From Hydrogenothermaceae bacterium (GTDB taxonomy: Bacteria > Aquificota > Aquificia > Aquificales > Hydrogenothermaceae): a stretch of DNA of 38,518 nucleotides. How positions within the stretch are numbered: the stretch's first letter is position 1; every line of letters begins with the position of its first letter. The stretch is from positions 81,554 to 120,071 of the forward strand of contig JAOABH010000007.1 in the NCBI GenBank assembly GCA_026418455.1. Direction: 5' to 3'. The position numbers were made by a program, and so were the translations under genes. Positions 15,970 to 24,039 of this stretch are shown piece by piece. The notes beneath the pieces are model-generated. The model did no database searches. It worked only from the letters and a program-made list of their open reading frames with translations, and was not told the DNA's origin.

Positions 15970-18900
15970 GTGAATGATATGGAGATTAAATTTTCTATCT
16001 GTCCACATGATACTGCAAAAGGGTTAGAAAAGTGGAAAATCTTTGTAGAAAAATTAGAGAAGAAACTTGGATTAAATGTAGATTTTCAGCCTTTTAGTTC
16101 TTTTGCTGAAGAAGATATTAGGTTAAATCAAGAATTTTTCCATATATATTACAGTTCTCCTTCTAAGCAGGTTGAACTTTTAGAAAAAGGATATCTTCCT
16201 GTGGCTAAGTTTAAAGGTCAGGTAGATAGTCTATTTTTAATAACAAAAAATGGAATTCCTAAAGAAGGAGAAATAAAAGTAGCTTTACCATTTTTAAAAC
16301 ACGTTGTATATGGAATTTTGGATTTAGATATAAGTAGAGTAAGGTTGATATTTACAAAAGATTTCGTGGAAGTTTTCCAACTGGTAAAAGAGGGTAAGGT
16401 AGATGTTGGTGTAATGTATAATGAAACCTGGGATCAGATAGAAAACAGAGAAGATGTAAAGATAATTGAAGATTCAAAGTTAGATACTCACCGTATATTT
16501 ATGGTACATAATTCAATCTATGATAAAGTAAAACCGGTTCTACTCTCTTTTGATGAAGTCGAGGAGGCTACCTTAGATGATGTTCAAAAGGCAAGGAATC
16601 TTATAGAAAAGTTTGAAAAGTTTTCTATAATCTGGAAAGATGAAAGTATAGTAAGATCTATAAAAGATTCTCCTTTTATAGGAGTTATGATTTATAGGGA
16701 TAAAATTTTGTATATTAATGATTTTGTTTCTAAAATCTCAGGTTTTTCAAAAGAAGAACTTATAGGAATGTCTATATTTGATCTGGTGGATAGAGTTAAA
16801 GATGAAAATATAAAACAGACTATAAAAGAAAATATTCAAAAGAGATTGGAAGGAAAACATGGTATATATACATATGTTGATCTACCGTTTTTAACTAAAA
16901 ATGAAGAAATTGTTTATCTATATATTTATTCTGACACTATACTTTATTTTGGAGAGTATGCAGGAATAGTATTTGTAATTGATGATACCAAGAGGAAAAA
17001 ATTAGAAAATATAAATAATCTACTTAAAGAAGTAAATGATGCAATTATACATTCAACATTTGAGGAAGAGCTATTTGAAAAGATTGCTGATGCATTAGTA
17101 AATAAAATTGGATTAAAACTTGTATGGATAGGAAAGGAAAAACCAGATACAAAAGAGATTATACCCACATTTTATAAAGGAGAGGCTATAGATTATTTAA
17201 AAGAAATAAAAATCTCATCAAGGCAAGATATACCAGAAGGACAAGGTATTACAGGAAGAGCATACAGAGAAAATAAAATATATATAAATCCAGATAGTTA
17301 CTCTTCTGATATTATGAGTCCCTGGAGAGAAAAATTATTAAAATACGAACTACTCTCTTCTATAGCTATTCCTATAACCAAGGGAAGTAAAGTAGAGTAT
17401 GTTTTAACTTTGTATAGTTCGGAGAAAAATTTCTTTAAAGAAGAGTTTTTAGATATATTGTATGAGTTGAAAAAAGATATAGAATTCACTCTGGATAAGA
17501 TTGAGAGTATTAAAAAATCCATAATTATTGGAAATGCTATAAATTATTCAAAATCTTGGGTAATTGTAACTGATGAAGAAGGAAATATTACATTTATAAA
17601 TGATTTTGTGTCTGAAATTTCTGGATATTCTAAGGGAGAGCTTATAGGTAAGAATATGAGGATTTTTAAATCTGGACATCATACTCCGGAATTTTACACG
17701 GAGCTATGGAGAAAGATAAGATCTGGAGAACCATTTATGGCAATTTTTGTTAATAGATCAAAAGATGGTATTACATTTACATTGGAACAGTCTATTTATC
17801 CTGTAAAGCTTCCGGGAGGCATTGTTAGATATGTTTCCATAGGAAGAGATATAACGAAAGAGCAACAGATATCATCGGAGCTAACTAAACTGAAATTCTA
17901 TGATGTTTTAACAGGACTTTACAATATAAATGGGTTTAGTTTTAGGTGTAATGAGGAAATCAAGGGAGAAGATAATATATGTCTTATACTTGTTGATATA
18001 GCTAATTTCACTGATATAAATAAGATATATGGTTTTAAAGTTGGTGATGAAGTGTTGAGACTTATAGCTGAAAAATTGAGAAATAGTTTTAGAGAAGGAG
18101 ATATAATCGGTAGAGTTGGTAGTGATGAGTTCGGAATATTGCTTAGAGGCATTAAGAACTTAGGTAGTATAACAGTTATTCTGGAAAAACTAAAGAACTC
18201 TCTGAAATCAAAGTTAGTTATAGAAGGAATAGATATACATATATCAGTAAATGGTGGGATATCTATATATCCACAGGATGGGAAAACATTTGAAGAGTTA
18301 TATGCCAAAGCTTCTCTTGCCATTAAAGAGGCTAAAAAAGAAGGTAGTGGAGTTATCAGATTTTATAATAAAGATTTAGAAGAAACTACGGAAAGAGTAA
18401 AATTTGCTGAAAATTTGGTGTTAAAAGCTTTTGAGAAAAATCTCTTTTTATTTTTCTTACAACCTTACTTTAAAGCAGAAGACTTAACATTGGCAGGTTT
18501 TGAAGCACTTATAAGAATAAAAGACGAAGATGGAAAGATATATACACCAAATTTCTTTATTGATTATCTTGAAAATAGTGAGTATATCAGAGAGTTTGAA
18601 AGTTGGGCTGTGAGAGAAGCAATTAGAATATCAAGAAAATTTAATATTCCAATATCACTAAATATCTCTGCTAAATCCTTTTCTGATGACACTTTTATCT
18701 CCAAACTGATAGATATACCGGAAGATGTGTCTATTACCTGTGAGGTAACGGAGAGAGTTTTCTCCAAGGAGTTTGAAAAAATCAAGAAATTTATTGAATC
18801 TATTACTAACAAGAAAAATATAAAGATAGCTATAGATGATTTTGGAACCGGTTACTCTTCTCTAAACTACATAAAAGAGCTTCCTGCTGATATTTTAAAG

Positions 18901-19128
18901 GTAGATATGTCGTTTGTTAGGACGATGTTAGATAACGAGAGAGATAAGGCATTGGTAAAAACGATAATAGATATTGCTAAAAATTTAGGTTTAGAGTCCT
19001 TAGCAGAGGGAGTGGAAAACCACGAGCAGTATGAGATGTTGAAAAATATGGGTTGCGATTATGTCCAAGGTTTTCTTTTTGGTAAACCTATGCCAGAGGA
19101 AGAAGCAGAGAAACTTATGAAATCTTAG
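15970..19128 (+). CDS. multidomain c-di-GMP regulator: PhnD-like / PAS / GAF / PAS / GGDEF / EAL
   Basis: A 1052-residue protein without signal peptide or membrane helix, so probably cytosolic. Residues 1-215 resemble PhnD-type periplasmic binding proteins (FSICPHDTAKGLEKWKIFVE...DVGVMYNETW). PAS about 225-345, GAF about 350-510, PAS/PAC about 520-640, GGDEF about 645-800 and EAL about 810-1050 follow. The diguanylate cyclase motif is altered to GSDEF (717-721), though the inhibitory RxxD (708-711) is intact. The EAL domain looks active: EAL at 845-847, LNISA, TCEVTER, DDFGTG (956-961), K977 and AEGVE (1012-1016). Net phosphodiesterase activity, tuned by ligand or redox input, is the likeliest role. 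No Shine-Dalgarno is seen; ATG 15979 is an alternative start. The 3' end overlaps the MNT gene. Confidence 0.88.
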   Translation: MNDMEIKFSICPHDTAKGLEKWKIFVEKLEKKLGLNVDFQPFSSFAEEDIRLNQEFFHIYYSSPSKQVELLEKGYLPVAKFKGQVDSLFLITKNGIPKEGEIKVALPFLKHVVYGILDLDISRVRLIFTKDFVEVFQLVKEGKVDVGVMYNETWDQIENREDVKIIEDSKLDTHRIFMVHNSIYDKVKPVLLSFDEVEEATLDDVQKARNLIEKFEKFSIIWKDESIVRSIKDSPFIGVMIYRDKILYINDFVSKISGFSKEELIGMSIFDLVDRVKDENIKQTIKENIQKRLEGKHGIYTYVDLPFLTKNEEIVYLYIYSDTILYFGEYAGIVFVIDDTKRKKLENINNLLKEVNDAIIHSTFEEELFEKIADALVNKIGLKLVWIGKEKPDTKEIIPTFYKGEAIDYLKEIKISSRQDIPEGQGITGRAYRENKIYINPDSYSSDIMSPWREKLLKYELLSSIAIPITKGSKVEYVLTLYSSEKNFFKEEFLDILYELKKDIEFTLDKIESIKKSIIIGNAINYSKSWVIVTDEEGNITFINDFVSEISGYSKGELIGKNMRIFKSGHHTPEFYTELWRKIRSGEPFMAIFVNRSKDGITFTLEQSIYPVKLPGGIVRYVSIGRDITKEQQISSELTKLKFYDVLTGLYNINGFSFRCNEEIKGEDNICLILVDIANFTDINKIYGFKVGDEVLRLIAEKLRNSFREGDIIGRVGSDEFGILLRGIKNLGSITVILEKLKNSLKSKLVIEGIDIHISVNGGISIYPQDGKTFEELYAKASLAIKEAKKEGSGVIRFYNKDLEETTERVKFAENLVLKAFEKNLFLFFLQPYFKAEDLTLAGFEALIRIKDEDGKIYTPNFFIDYLENSEYIREFESWAVREAIRISRKFNIPISLNISAKSFSDDTFISKLIDIPEDVSITCEVTERVFSKEFEKIKKFIESITNKKNIKIAIDDFGTGYSSLNYIKELPADILKVDMSFVRTMLDNERDKALVKTIIDIAKNLGLESLAEGVENHEQYEMLKNMGCDYVQGFLFGKPMPEEEAEKLMKS

Positions 19129-19448
19129 TATATTCTTATACCAGTAGTTTTGGCTTCTAAGGATATGAAATCTTCACTGTCAAGAGGTCTGACTATAAGG
19201 TCAATTTTTTGCTCTCCTATCTCTTTTTCAAGATTTACAAGAAAATTAAGCTTTTTATTAAGTATGTCTTTATAATTAGCGATTTCAAGGTAGATATCTA
19301 TATCTCCACCTTTTTTAAAAAGGTCGGCTCTAGATCCAAAAATCCAAACTCTAACATCTTCTCCGAATATCTCTTTTGCAAGCTTAACAATTAAATCTAT
19401 TACTTCGGAAGATAATCTAACTTTGTTGTAAATTTCTTTCGCTAACAT
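19125..19448 (-). CDS. MntA-like minimal nucleotidyltransferase antitoxin
   Basis: A 107-residue protein of the MNT (DNA polymerase beta-like) family. The NTP-binding motif is FGSRADLFKKGGDIDIYL: G38-S39 and the metal-binding D49-x-D51, with one residue fewer than usual between GS and DxD. A third acidic position is in KIDLIV. In type VII toxin-antitoxin systems MntA AMPylates a tyrosine of the HEPN toxin HepT and so neutralises it. The gene overlaps the upstream HEPN gene by 32 bases, the standard toxin-first arrangement. Its ribosome binding site is weak (AAAGA). It converges with the GGDEF/EAL gene with a 4-base overlap. Confidence 0.85.
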   Translation of the reverse strand: MLAKEIYNKVRLSSEVIDLIVKLAKEIFGEDVRVWIFGSRADLFKKGGDIDIYLEIANYKDILNKKLNFLVNLEKEIGEQKIDLIVRPLDSEDFISLEAKTTGIRIY

Positions 19449-19878
19449 AATCTTTTATCCTTTTGAATATATCTTTTATCTTCTCTTGATTTTCCAGAGC
19501 CATTTTAATCGCTTCCACCTTTAAATCTGTTTCCCACGGGTATATATGAACAAACTCGTTTCTTAATTTTCTAATAGTATTCCAGTAATCTCCACTTTCT
19601 AAAAATCCGTATTTTTCCAATGTGTTAAGTATATCAATAAAAGAGACTTCTGTGTAAAATTTTCCAGTAAGCATCTCAAATATTATAGGAAAAAGTTTTT
19701 CTCCCATAGCACTTTGAAGTTTTATAAACCGGAAAATATATGCATCAAGTATCATTAGATGTTCGTAATCAAATGTATCCATTTTATCTATTTCTAAATT
19801 ATTTATCTTTTCGGCTTCATAATCTAAAAGCTCTAAATGTTTTTCTATTTCTTGAATCACAATTTCTACTCTTTTCAT
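19417..19878 (-). CDS. HepT-like HEPN ribonuclease toxin
   Basis: A 153-residue helical HEPN protein. The RNase motif RxxxxH is present as R106-N-E-F-V-H111, followed by Y113 in HIYPW. This RNxxxHxY form is the DUF86/HepT signature, and the tyrosine is the residue AMPylated by MntA in studied pairs. It is somewhat longer than typical DUF86 proteins (about 110-140). The preceding helices (DYEHLMILDAYIFRFIKLQ) match the HEPN core. The promoter places transcription start at about the ATG, and there is no ribosome binding site, so the mRNA may be leaderless. Toxicity is inferred from the family. Confidence 0.85.
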   Translation of the reverse strand: MKRVEIVIQEIEKHLELLDYEAEKINNLEIDKMDTFDYEHLMILDAYIFRFIKLQSAMGEKLFPIIFEMLTGKFYTEVSFIDILNTLEKYGFLESGDYWNTIRKLRNEFVHIYPWETDLKVEAIKMALENQEKIKDIFKRIKDYVSERNLQQS

Positions 19879-19884
19879 AAGAAA

Positions 19885-19936
19885 AGTTTAACCTATTTCT
19901 TTCCTACTTGCAATGGCTGTTAAAAAGAAATATAAT
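19885..19936. promoter_or_regulatory. divergent promoter pair sharing one palindromic -35 (hepT and tRNA-Ser)
   Basis: TTGCAA at 19908-19913 is its own reverse complement. On the plus strand it is 17 bases from TATAAT (19931-19936), giving a start about 19943 for tRNA-Ser (19950). On the minus strand it is 17 bases from TAAACT (19885-19890), giving a start about 19878, which is the first base of the hepT ATG. Only one polymerase could use the box at a time. Confidence 0.6.
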
Positions 19937-19949
19937 ATAGACTGTTTTT

Positions 19950-20040
19950 GGAGAGGTGGCTGAGTGGTCGAAAGCGGCTTCCTGCTAAGAAGTTGTGCGG
20001 GGTAAAACCTGCACCGCGGGTTCGAATCCCGCCCTCTCCG
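19950..20040 (+). tRNA. tRNA-Ser (anticodon GCT)
   Basis: A 91-base class II tRNA: acceptor arms GGAGAGG/CCTCTCC, D arm with GTGGTCGAAAGC loop, anticodon stem GCTTC/GAAGT with loop CTGCTAA (anticodon 19984-19986), a long variable arm pairing GTGCGGGG with ACCTGCAC, T arm GCGGG/CCCGC with loop TTCGAAT and discriminator G. CCA is not encoded. A strong promoter lies immediately upstream. The Rpn nuclease gene begins 26 bases after its 3' end. Confidence 0.97.
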
Positions 20041-20066
20041 CTCAAACATAATTGTATGATTTATTT

Positions 20067-20864
20067 ATGGAAAAAGAAAGCCAGAGATTAGACATAACTC
20101 TCGGAGATGTTATAAAAGCTATACCGCCTAAATTTGTAAAAATATTAGCTGGAAAAAATGCCAAAACACTTTTAGATACAGTATTCAAACAGACAAAAGA
20201 AAGAAAATTAGACTTCCTCTTAGAACTTGAAGATAACTCAATATTTCACCTTGAAATCCAATCAACCAATGATAAAAACATGCCATACAGAATGCTTGAA
20301 TACTACCTTTTAATAAAATCAAAATACAACAACAGAAACATAATACAGAAAGTACTCTATGTAGGAGATGAACCGTTGAATATGGAAGATGGCATAGAAC
20401 TTCAAAACCTACACTTTAAATATGAACTATTAGACATAAAAGATATATCGTGTAGAGAATTGATAGAGAGTCCGGATATAAATGACAAGATACTTGCAGC
20501 ACTGTGTAAAATAGAAAATCCAGAAAACTATCTTTTAACAATATTTGATATACTATCTAATATACCTGAGAGAGAAAGGAAAGATTATATCGTTAAGTTG
20601 TTGACTGTATTAGATTTTAGACCTAAATTAAAAGAAGTAGCCTTAACATTGAAGGAGGAAAGTAAAATGCCGTTGACAATAACAAGAGAGATGATAGAGA
20701 AAGACCCCTTTTATAAAAAAGGACTGGAAGAGGCGAAGAAAGATGATATAGTAAGATTGTACACAAAGATGTCGTTATCCATAGATAAGATAGCAGAAGT
20801 GTTAGGTGTTTCACATGATTTTGTTATAAAAACACTGGAAGAAAAAGGTTGTCCTGTAAAATAA
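20067..20864 (+). CDS. Rpn family PD-(D/E)XK nuclease (transposase_31-like)
   Basis: A 265-residue protein of the Rpn/YhgA family, DNA nucleases reported to stimulate RecA-independent recombination. The nuclease core shows D49 in RKLDFLLEL and the E63-x-Q65 form in FHLEIQSTNDKNMPYRMLEYY, which is the signature stretch of the family. The C-terminal 50 residues have a helix-turn-helix pattern (SIDKIAEVLGVSHDFVIKTL). A TTG at 20052 could add five residues; neither start has a Shine-Dalgarno. It follows tRNA-Ser by 26 bases with no obvious promoter between them. No transposon ends were seen. Confidence 0.85.
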   Translation: MEKESQRLDITLGDVIKAIPPKFVKILAGKNAKTLLDTVFKQTKERKLDFLLELEDNSIFHLEIQSTNDKNMPYRMLEYYLLIKSKYNNRNIIQKVLYVGDEPLNMEDGIELQNLHFKYELLDIKDISCRELIESPDINDKILAALCKIENPENYLLTIFDILSNIPERERKDYIVKLLTVLDFRPKLKEVALTLKEESKMPLTITREMIEKDPFYKKGLEEAKKDDIVRLYTKMSLSIDKIAEVLGVSHDFVIKTLEEKGCPVK

Positions 20865-20889
20865 TCATCTTAAATCCTAAAAATATATG

Positions 20890-20918
20890 TTGATTTATTT
20901 TTAAACTTTATTTATACT
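20890..20918 (+). promoter_or_regulatory. promoter of the exporter operon
   Basis: TTGATT (20890-20895) and TATACT (20913-20918) are 17 bases apart, with a leader of about 45 bases ending in AAGGTGG before the adaptor ATG. It separates this operon from the Rpn gene. Confidence 0.65.
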
Positions 20919-20968
20919 AATTTTCAGTTTTCTTAACCAGAAAAATAAACATTACAAGGTGGATTTAA

Positions 20969-22084
20969 ATGAAAAAGTTTATCCTTATTTTCTTTATTGT
21001 AATAGCCTTAATTGTATCACTAAGTTTTGTAATCAAGAAACAGAACGGATATAAAACCTATAAAGTAGTTTCAAAGGAGATAGTTGAATCTGTTTATGCT
21101 TCTGGATACATAGATACAAGGGATAGTGTATTAGTTAAGTCAGAAGTCTCTGGCTATGTAGAGAAGATATTTGTTAAAGAGAATGATTATGTTAAAAAGG
21201 GACAGGTTTTAGCCAAAATATCAAATCCAACCCTTTATGAAAATCTCAAAGATATCCAGTCTCAGATAGAACTTACAGATCAAAGATTAAAAGAAGATTC
21301 AGAGTTCCAAAGAGAGATTAAAAACTCAATAGAAATAAAAAGATTAAATTATGAAAATTTAAAGAATGTATACGAGAGAAGGAAAAAACTTTTTGAGAAA
21401 GGACTTATACCTAAGGAATCTTTTGAAGAAGTAGAAAAAAGTTTAAAAGTAGCGGAAAAAGATTATCAAAAACAGATTGAAAATTATAGAGATAGTATAG
21501 AGTCTCTAAAAAGTCAGTTAAAGTCTCTCATGGCAAAGAAAGAGGCTATAAACAGAGAGATTGATAAATACAGTATAAAATCTCCTATAGATGGAAAAGT
21601 TTTGAGGAAATTTGTAAATGAAGGAGATTATATAAACAGTATGACTGCATCAAATCAACTTTTTATGATAGGCAATCCACAGAGGATTGAAACTGTGCTA
21701 AATGTTGATGAGGAGTATATTCCTTTACTAAAGGAGGGTCAGAAGGTTTTGATTGTGATTGATTCTTACCCAGAAGATGTTTTTGAAGGTAATATAACGT
21801 TAATAGAGTCTGCTACTGATAGAAATACAAGAACTGTAAAAGTTAAAGCTGATGTAAATTATACTAAACCTGTGGTTGTAGGTATGGTTGTAGAGGCTAA
21901 TATAATTCTTAATAAGAAGAAAGGTATTTTTATTCCATCTGAAAGTTACAAAGATGGCTATGTTGAGATTTTGGAAAACGGTAAAGTTGTAAAGAAAGCT
22001 GTTAAAGTTTCTATGAAGAACTACAACGGTTATCTACAAGTTTTAGATGGTCTCTCGGAAGGGCAGGAGATTGTGATAAGATGA
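20969..22084 (+). CDS. MacA/HlyD-type membrane fusion (periplasmic adaptor) protein
   Basis: Links an inner-membrane ABC transporter to an outer-membrane channel. The 371 residues start with a membrane anchor (KKFILIFFIVIALIVSLSFVI). A lipoyl/barrel-hybrid half follows (SEVSGYVEKIFVKENDYVKKGQVLAKI), then a coiled-coil hairpin of about 110 residues (about 90-200), the second lipoyl half (YSIKSPIDGKVLRKFVNEGDYI) and beta-barrel and membrane-proximal domains. Its stop overlaps the permease start (ATGA). Neighbours make a MacAB/YknXYZ-like set; no TolC-type channel is in the window. Confidence 0.88.
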   Translation: MKKFILIFFIVIALIVSLSFVIKKQNGYKTYKVVSKEIVESVYASGYIDTRDSVLVKSEVSGYVEKIFVKENDYVKKGQVLAKISNPTLYENLKDIQSQIELTDQRLKEDSEFQREIKNSIEIKRLNYENLKNVYERRKKLFEKGLIPKESFEEVEKSLKVAEKDYQKQIENYRDSIESLKSQLKSLMAKKEAINREIDKYSIKSPIDGKVLRKFVNEGDYINSMTASNQLFMIGNPQRIETVLNVDEEYIPLLKEGQKVLIVIDSYPEDVFEGNITLIESATDRNTRTVKVKADVNYTKPVVVGMVVEANIILNKKKGIFIPSESYKDGYVEILENGKVVKKAVKVSMKNYNGYLQVLDGLSEGQEIVIR

Positions 22085-23331
22085 CTCATATACTTTTTAT
22101 AGCTTTAAAGTTTATACTTGAAAGAAAGAGACAGACCTTTGTATCTATTGCAGGAGTTTCCATAGGAGTTGCTGCCTTTATAGTAATGGCATCTCTGATG
22201 AACGGATTTCAAAACTACTTTATAGAACAGGCTATAGATCTAAACGCTCATATAACAATAAAAGTAAAACCTCAGACAGTTGAGGATAAAATAGTAAGAA
22301 GATACTATGGAGAAAATGTAGTTGCAGATGTCTATGGTGCAAAACCTGAGGAGAAGAAAGATAAGATAACAAATTACAGATTTATAATATCTAAATACTC
22401 AAAAGAACCAGATTTTTTGGGACTTGCACCTCACCTTGTAGGTCAGGCAATAGTTAAATACTCAACTTTGGAGAAATCTGCTACTGTGATAGGTATAGAT
22501 CCTATCCAGGAGAGAAAAGCTTCTGTAATAGATAAATTTGTGGAAAATAGTAATATAAACAGTCTTTTAACAGATAGAAACAGTATTATCATAGGGAAAC
22601 TTTTAGCCAAGGATTTAGGTATAGATCAGTTAAATAAGAAGGTGATAATAACCTTCCCTAATGGATCTCAAGGAATATTTAAAGTTGCCGATTTTTTTAA
22701 CTCCGGTATAACAACTTTGGACCAAACAAGACTTTACATTAACATAAGAACTTATCAAGCTATGACAAACAGACCTGGAGAGGTAAATGAGATTATAATT
22801 AAACTGAAAGATGTGAATAAAGCAGAGAGGTTGGCCAGAAAGATAGGATCGGAAACTGGATATTACGCAGAAAGTTGGCAGAAAGCCTATAAAAATTTCC
22901 TACAACTCTTTAAAATACAGAACTACATAACATATATGATTGTTTTTGCAATTCTTGTTGTGTCTGCATTTGGAATATTTAACATCATAATGATGGTAGT
23001 TATGGAAAAAAGAAAAGATATAGCAATTCTTATGGCAATGGGATATGAAAAAGAAGATATAATAAAGATATTTACAGTTCAGGGGCTTTTAAATGGAGTT
23101 GCAGGTGCTGTTATAGGAAGTGTTGTAGGCTATGGTATTCAGGAGTGGCTTTCTTCTATTAACCTTGATGTTGAAGGGCTTGTAAGGGCAAAAGGGTTTA
23201 TTCTTGACAGAAGTTTTATCTACTACATATACGGTGTCGTATTTGCCTTTGTTTTCTCTTTAGTTGCATCTTTTTATCCATCTTATAAAGCTTCTAAGTT
23301 AAATCCAGTTGATATATTCAGGAGTGGTTGA
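22081..23331 (+). CDS. ABC transporter permease, FtsX/MacB-like
   Basis: A 416-residue FtsX-family permease with one N-terminal transmembrane helix (about 20-40), a large extracytoplasmic domain (about 45-280) and three C-terminal helices (about 285-310, 335-355 and 385-405). The conserved coupling segment is VVMEKRKDIAILMAMGYEKEDI. Such permeases do not move substrate through a channel but transmit force to the adaptor (MacB) or extract lipoproteins (LolC/E). The adaptor gene upstream favours a MacB-like exporter over a Lol function, though the ligand is unknown. It starts inside the adaptor stop. Confidence 0.88.
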   Translation: MTHILFIALKFILERKRQTFVSIAGVSIGVAAFIVMASLMNGFQNYFIEQAIDLNAHITIKVKPQTVEDKIVRRYYGENVVADVYGAKPEEKKDKITNYRFIISKYSKEPDFLGLAPHLVGQAIVKYSTLEKSATVIGIDPIQERKASVIDKFVENSNINSLLTDRNSIIIGKLLAKDLGIDQLNKKVIITFPNGSQGIFKVADFFNSGITTLDQTRLYINIRTYQAMTNRPGEVNEIIIKLKDVNKAERLARKIGSETGYYAESWQKAYKNFLQLFKIQNYITYMIVFAILVVSAFGIFNIIMMVVMEKRKDIAILMAMGYEKEDIIKIFTVQGLLNGVAGAVIGSVVGYGIQEWLSSINLDVEGLVRAKGFILDRSFIYYIYGVVFAFVFSLVASFYPSYKASKLNPVDIFRSG

Positions 23332-23991
23332 TTGAAGACCATCATAAAGCTTTCAAAGATAAATAAAATTATAGGACAGGAACATATCCTTAAAGATATA
23401 GATTTAGATATATACGAAGGGGAGTTTGTAAGTATAATAGGACCTTCCGGTTCTGGGAAAAGTTCACTTCTCTACATAATAGGACTTTTGGATACTCCAA
23501 CTTCCGGTAGCATATATATAGACGGTAATCTGATAGATTTTAAAAATCAGAGAGAGATAGCAAGATTGAGAAATACAAAGATGGGTTTTGTTTTTCAGTT
23601 TCATTATCTTATAAATGAGCTTACAGCTTTGGAGAATGTTATCGTTCCTCTTATAAAAGCCAGAGTTGAGATAGGTAAATCTAAGGTTATAGCAAGAGAA
23701 CTTCTTAAAAAAGTGGGACTTGAAGGTAAAGAAGATAGAAAACCTTACCAGTTATCTGGAGGACAGCAACAGAGGGTTGCAATAGCAAGGGCACTGTCAA
23801 ACAATCCTCAAGTTATAATAGCAGATGAACCTACCGGAAATCTTGACTCCAAAAACACCCAGATTGTAATGGATATTTTCAAACAGCTAAATACCGAAGG
23901 TAAAACGATAATAATGGTAACCCACGAGCTTGAACTTGCCAATCAGACAAACAGAATAATCTCTATGAAAGACGGTAGAATTGTTTCATAA
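23332..23991 (+). CDS. ABC transporter ATP-binding protein (MacB/LolD type)
   Basis: Nucleotide-binding subunit of the preceding permease, 219 residues. Walker A is GPSGSGKSS (about 37-45), Q-loop FVFQFHYL, signature LSGGQQQRVAIARAL, Walker B VIIADEPTGNLD and switch histidine VTHE. The GNLD ending and compact length fit the MacB/LolD/FtsE group. It starts with TTG directly after the permease stop, with AGGAG seven bases upstream. Last gene of the three-gene exporter operon. Confidence 0.92.
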   Translation: MKTIIKLSKINKIIGQEHILKDIDLDIYEGEFVSIIGPSGSGKSSLLYIIGLLDTPTSGSIYIDGNLIDFKNQREIARLRNTKMGFVFQFHYLINELTALENVIVPLIKARVEIGKSKVIARELLKKVGLEGKEDRKPYQLSGGQQQRVAIARALSNNPQVIIADEPTGNLDSKNTQIVMDIFKQLNTEGKTIIMVTHELELANQTNRIISMKDGRIVS

Positions 23992-24039
23992 AATTTATGG
24001 TAAACTATTTATATGAATAAAGTTGACGAGGTGTGGTTT

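Noticed and set aside
19950-20040. tRNA-Ser 3' end as an attachment site of an integrated element.
   Set aside because: No integrase gene and no second copy of the tRNA 3' end was seen in the window.
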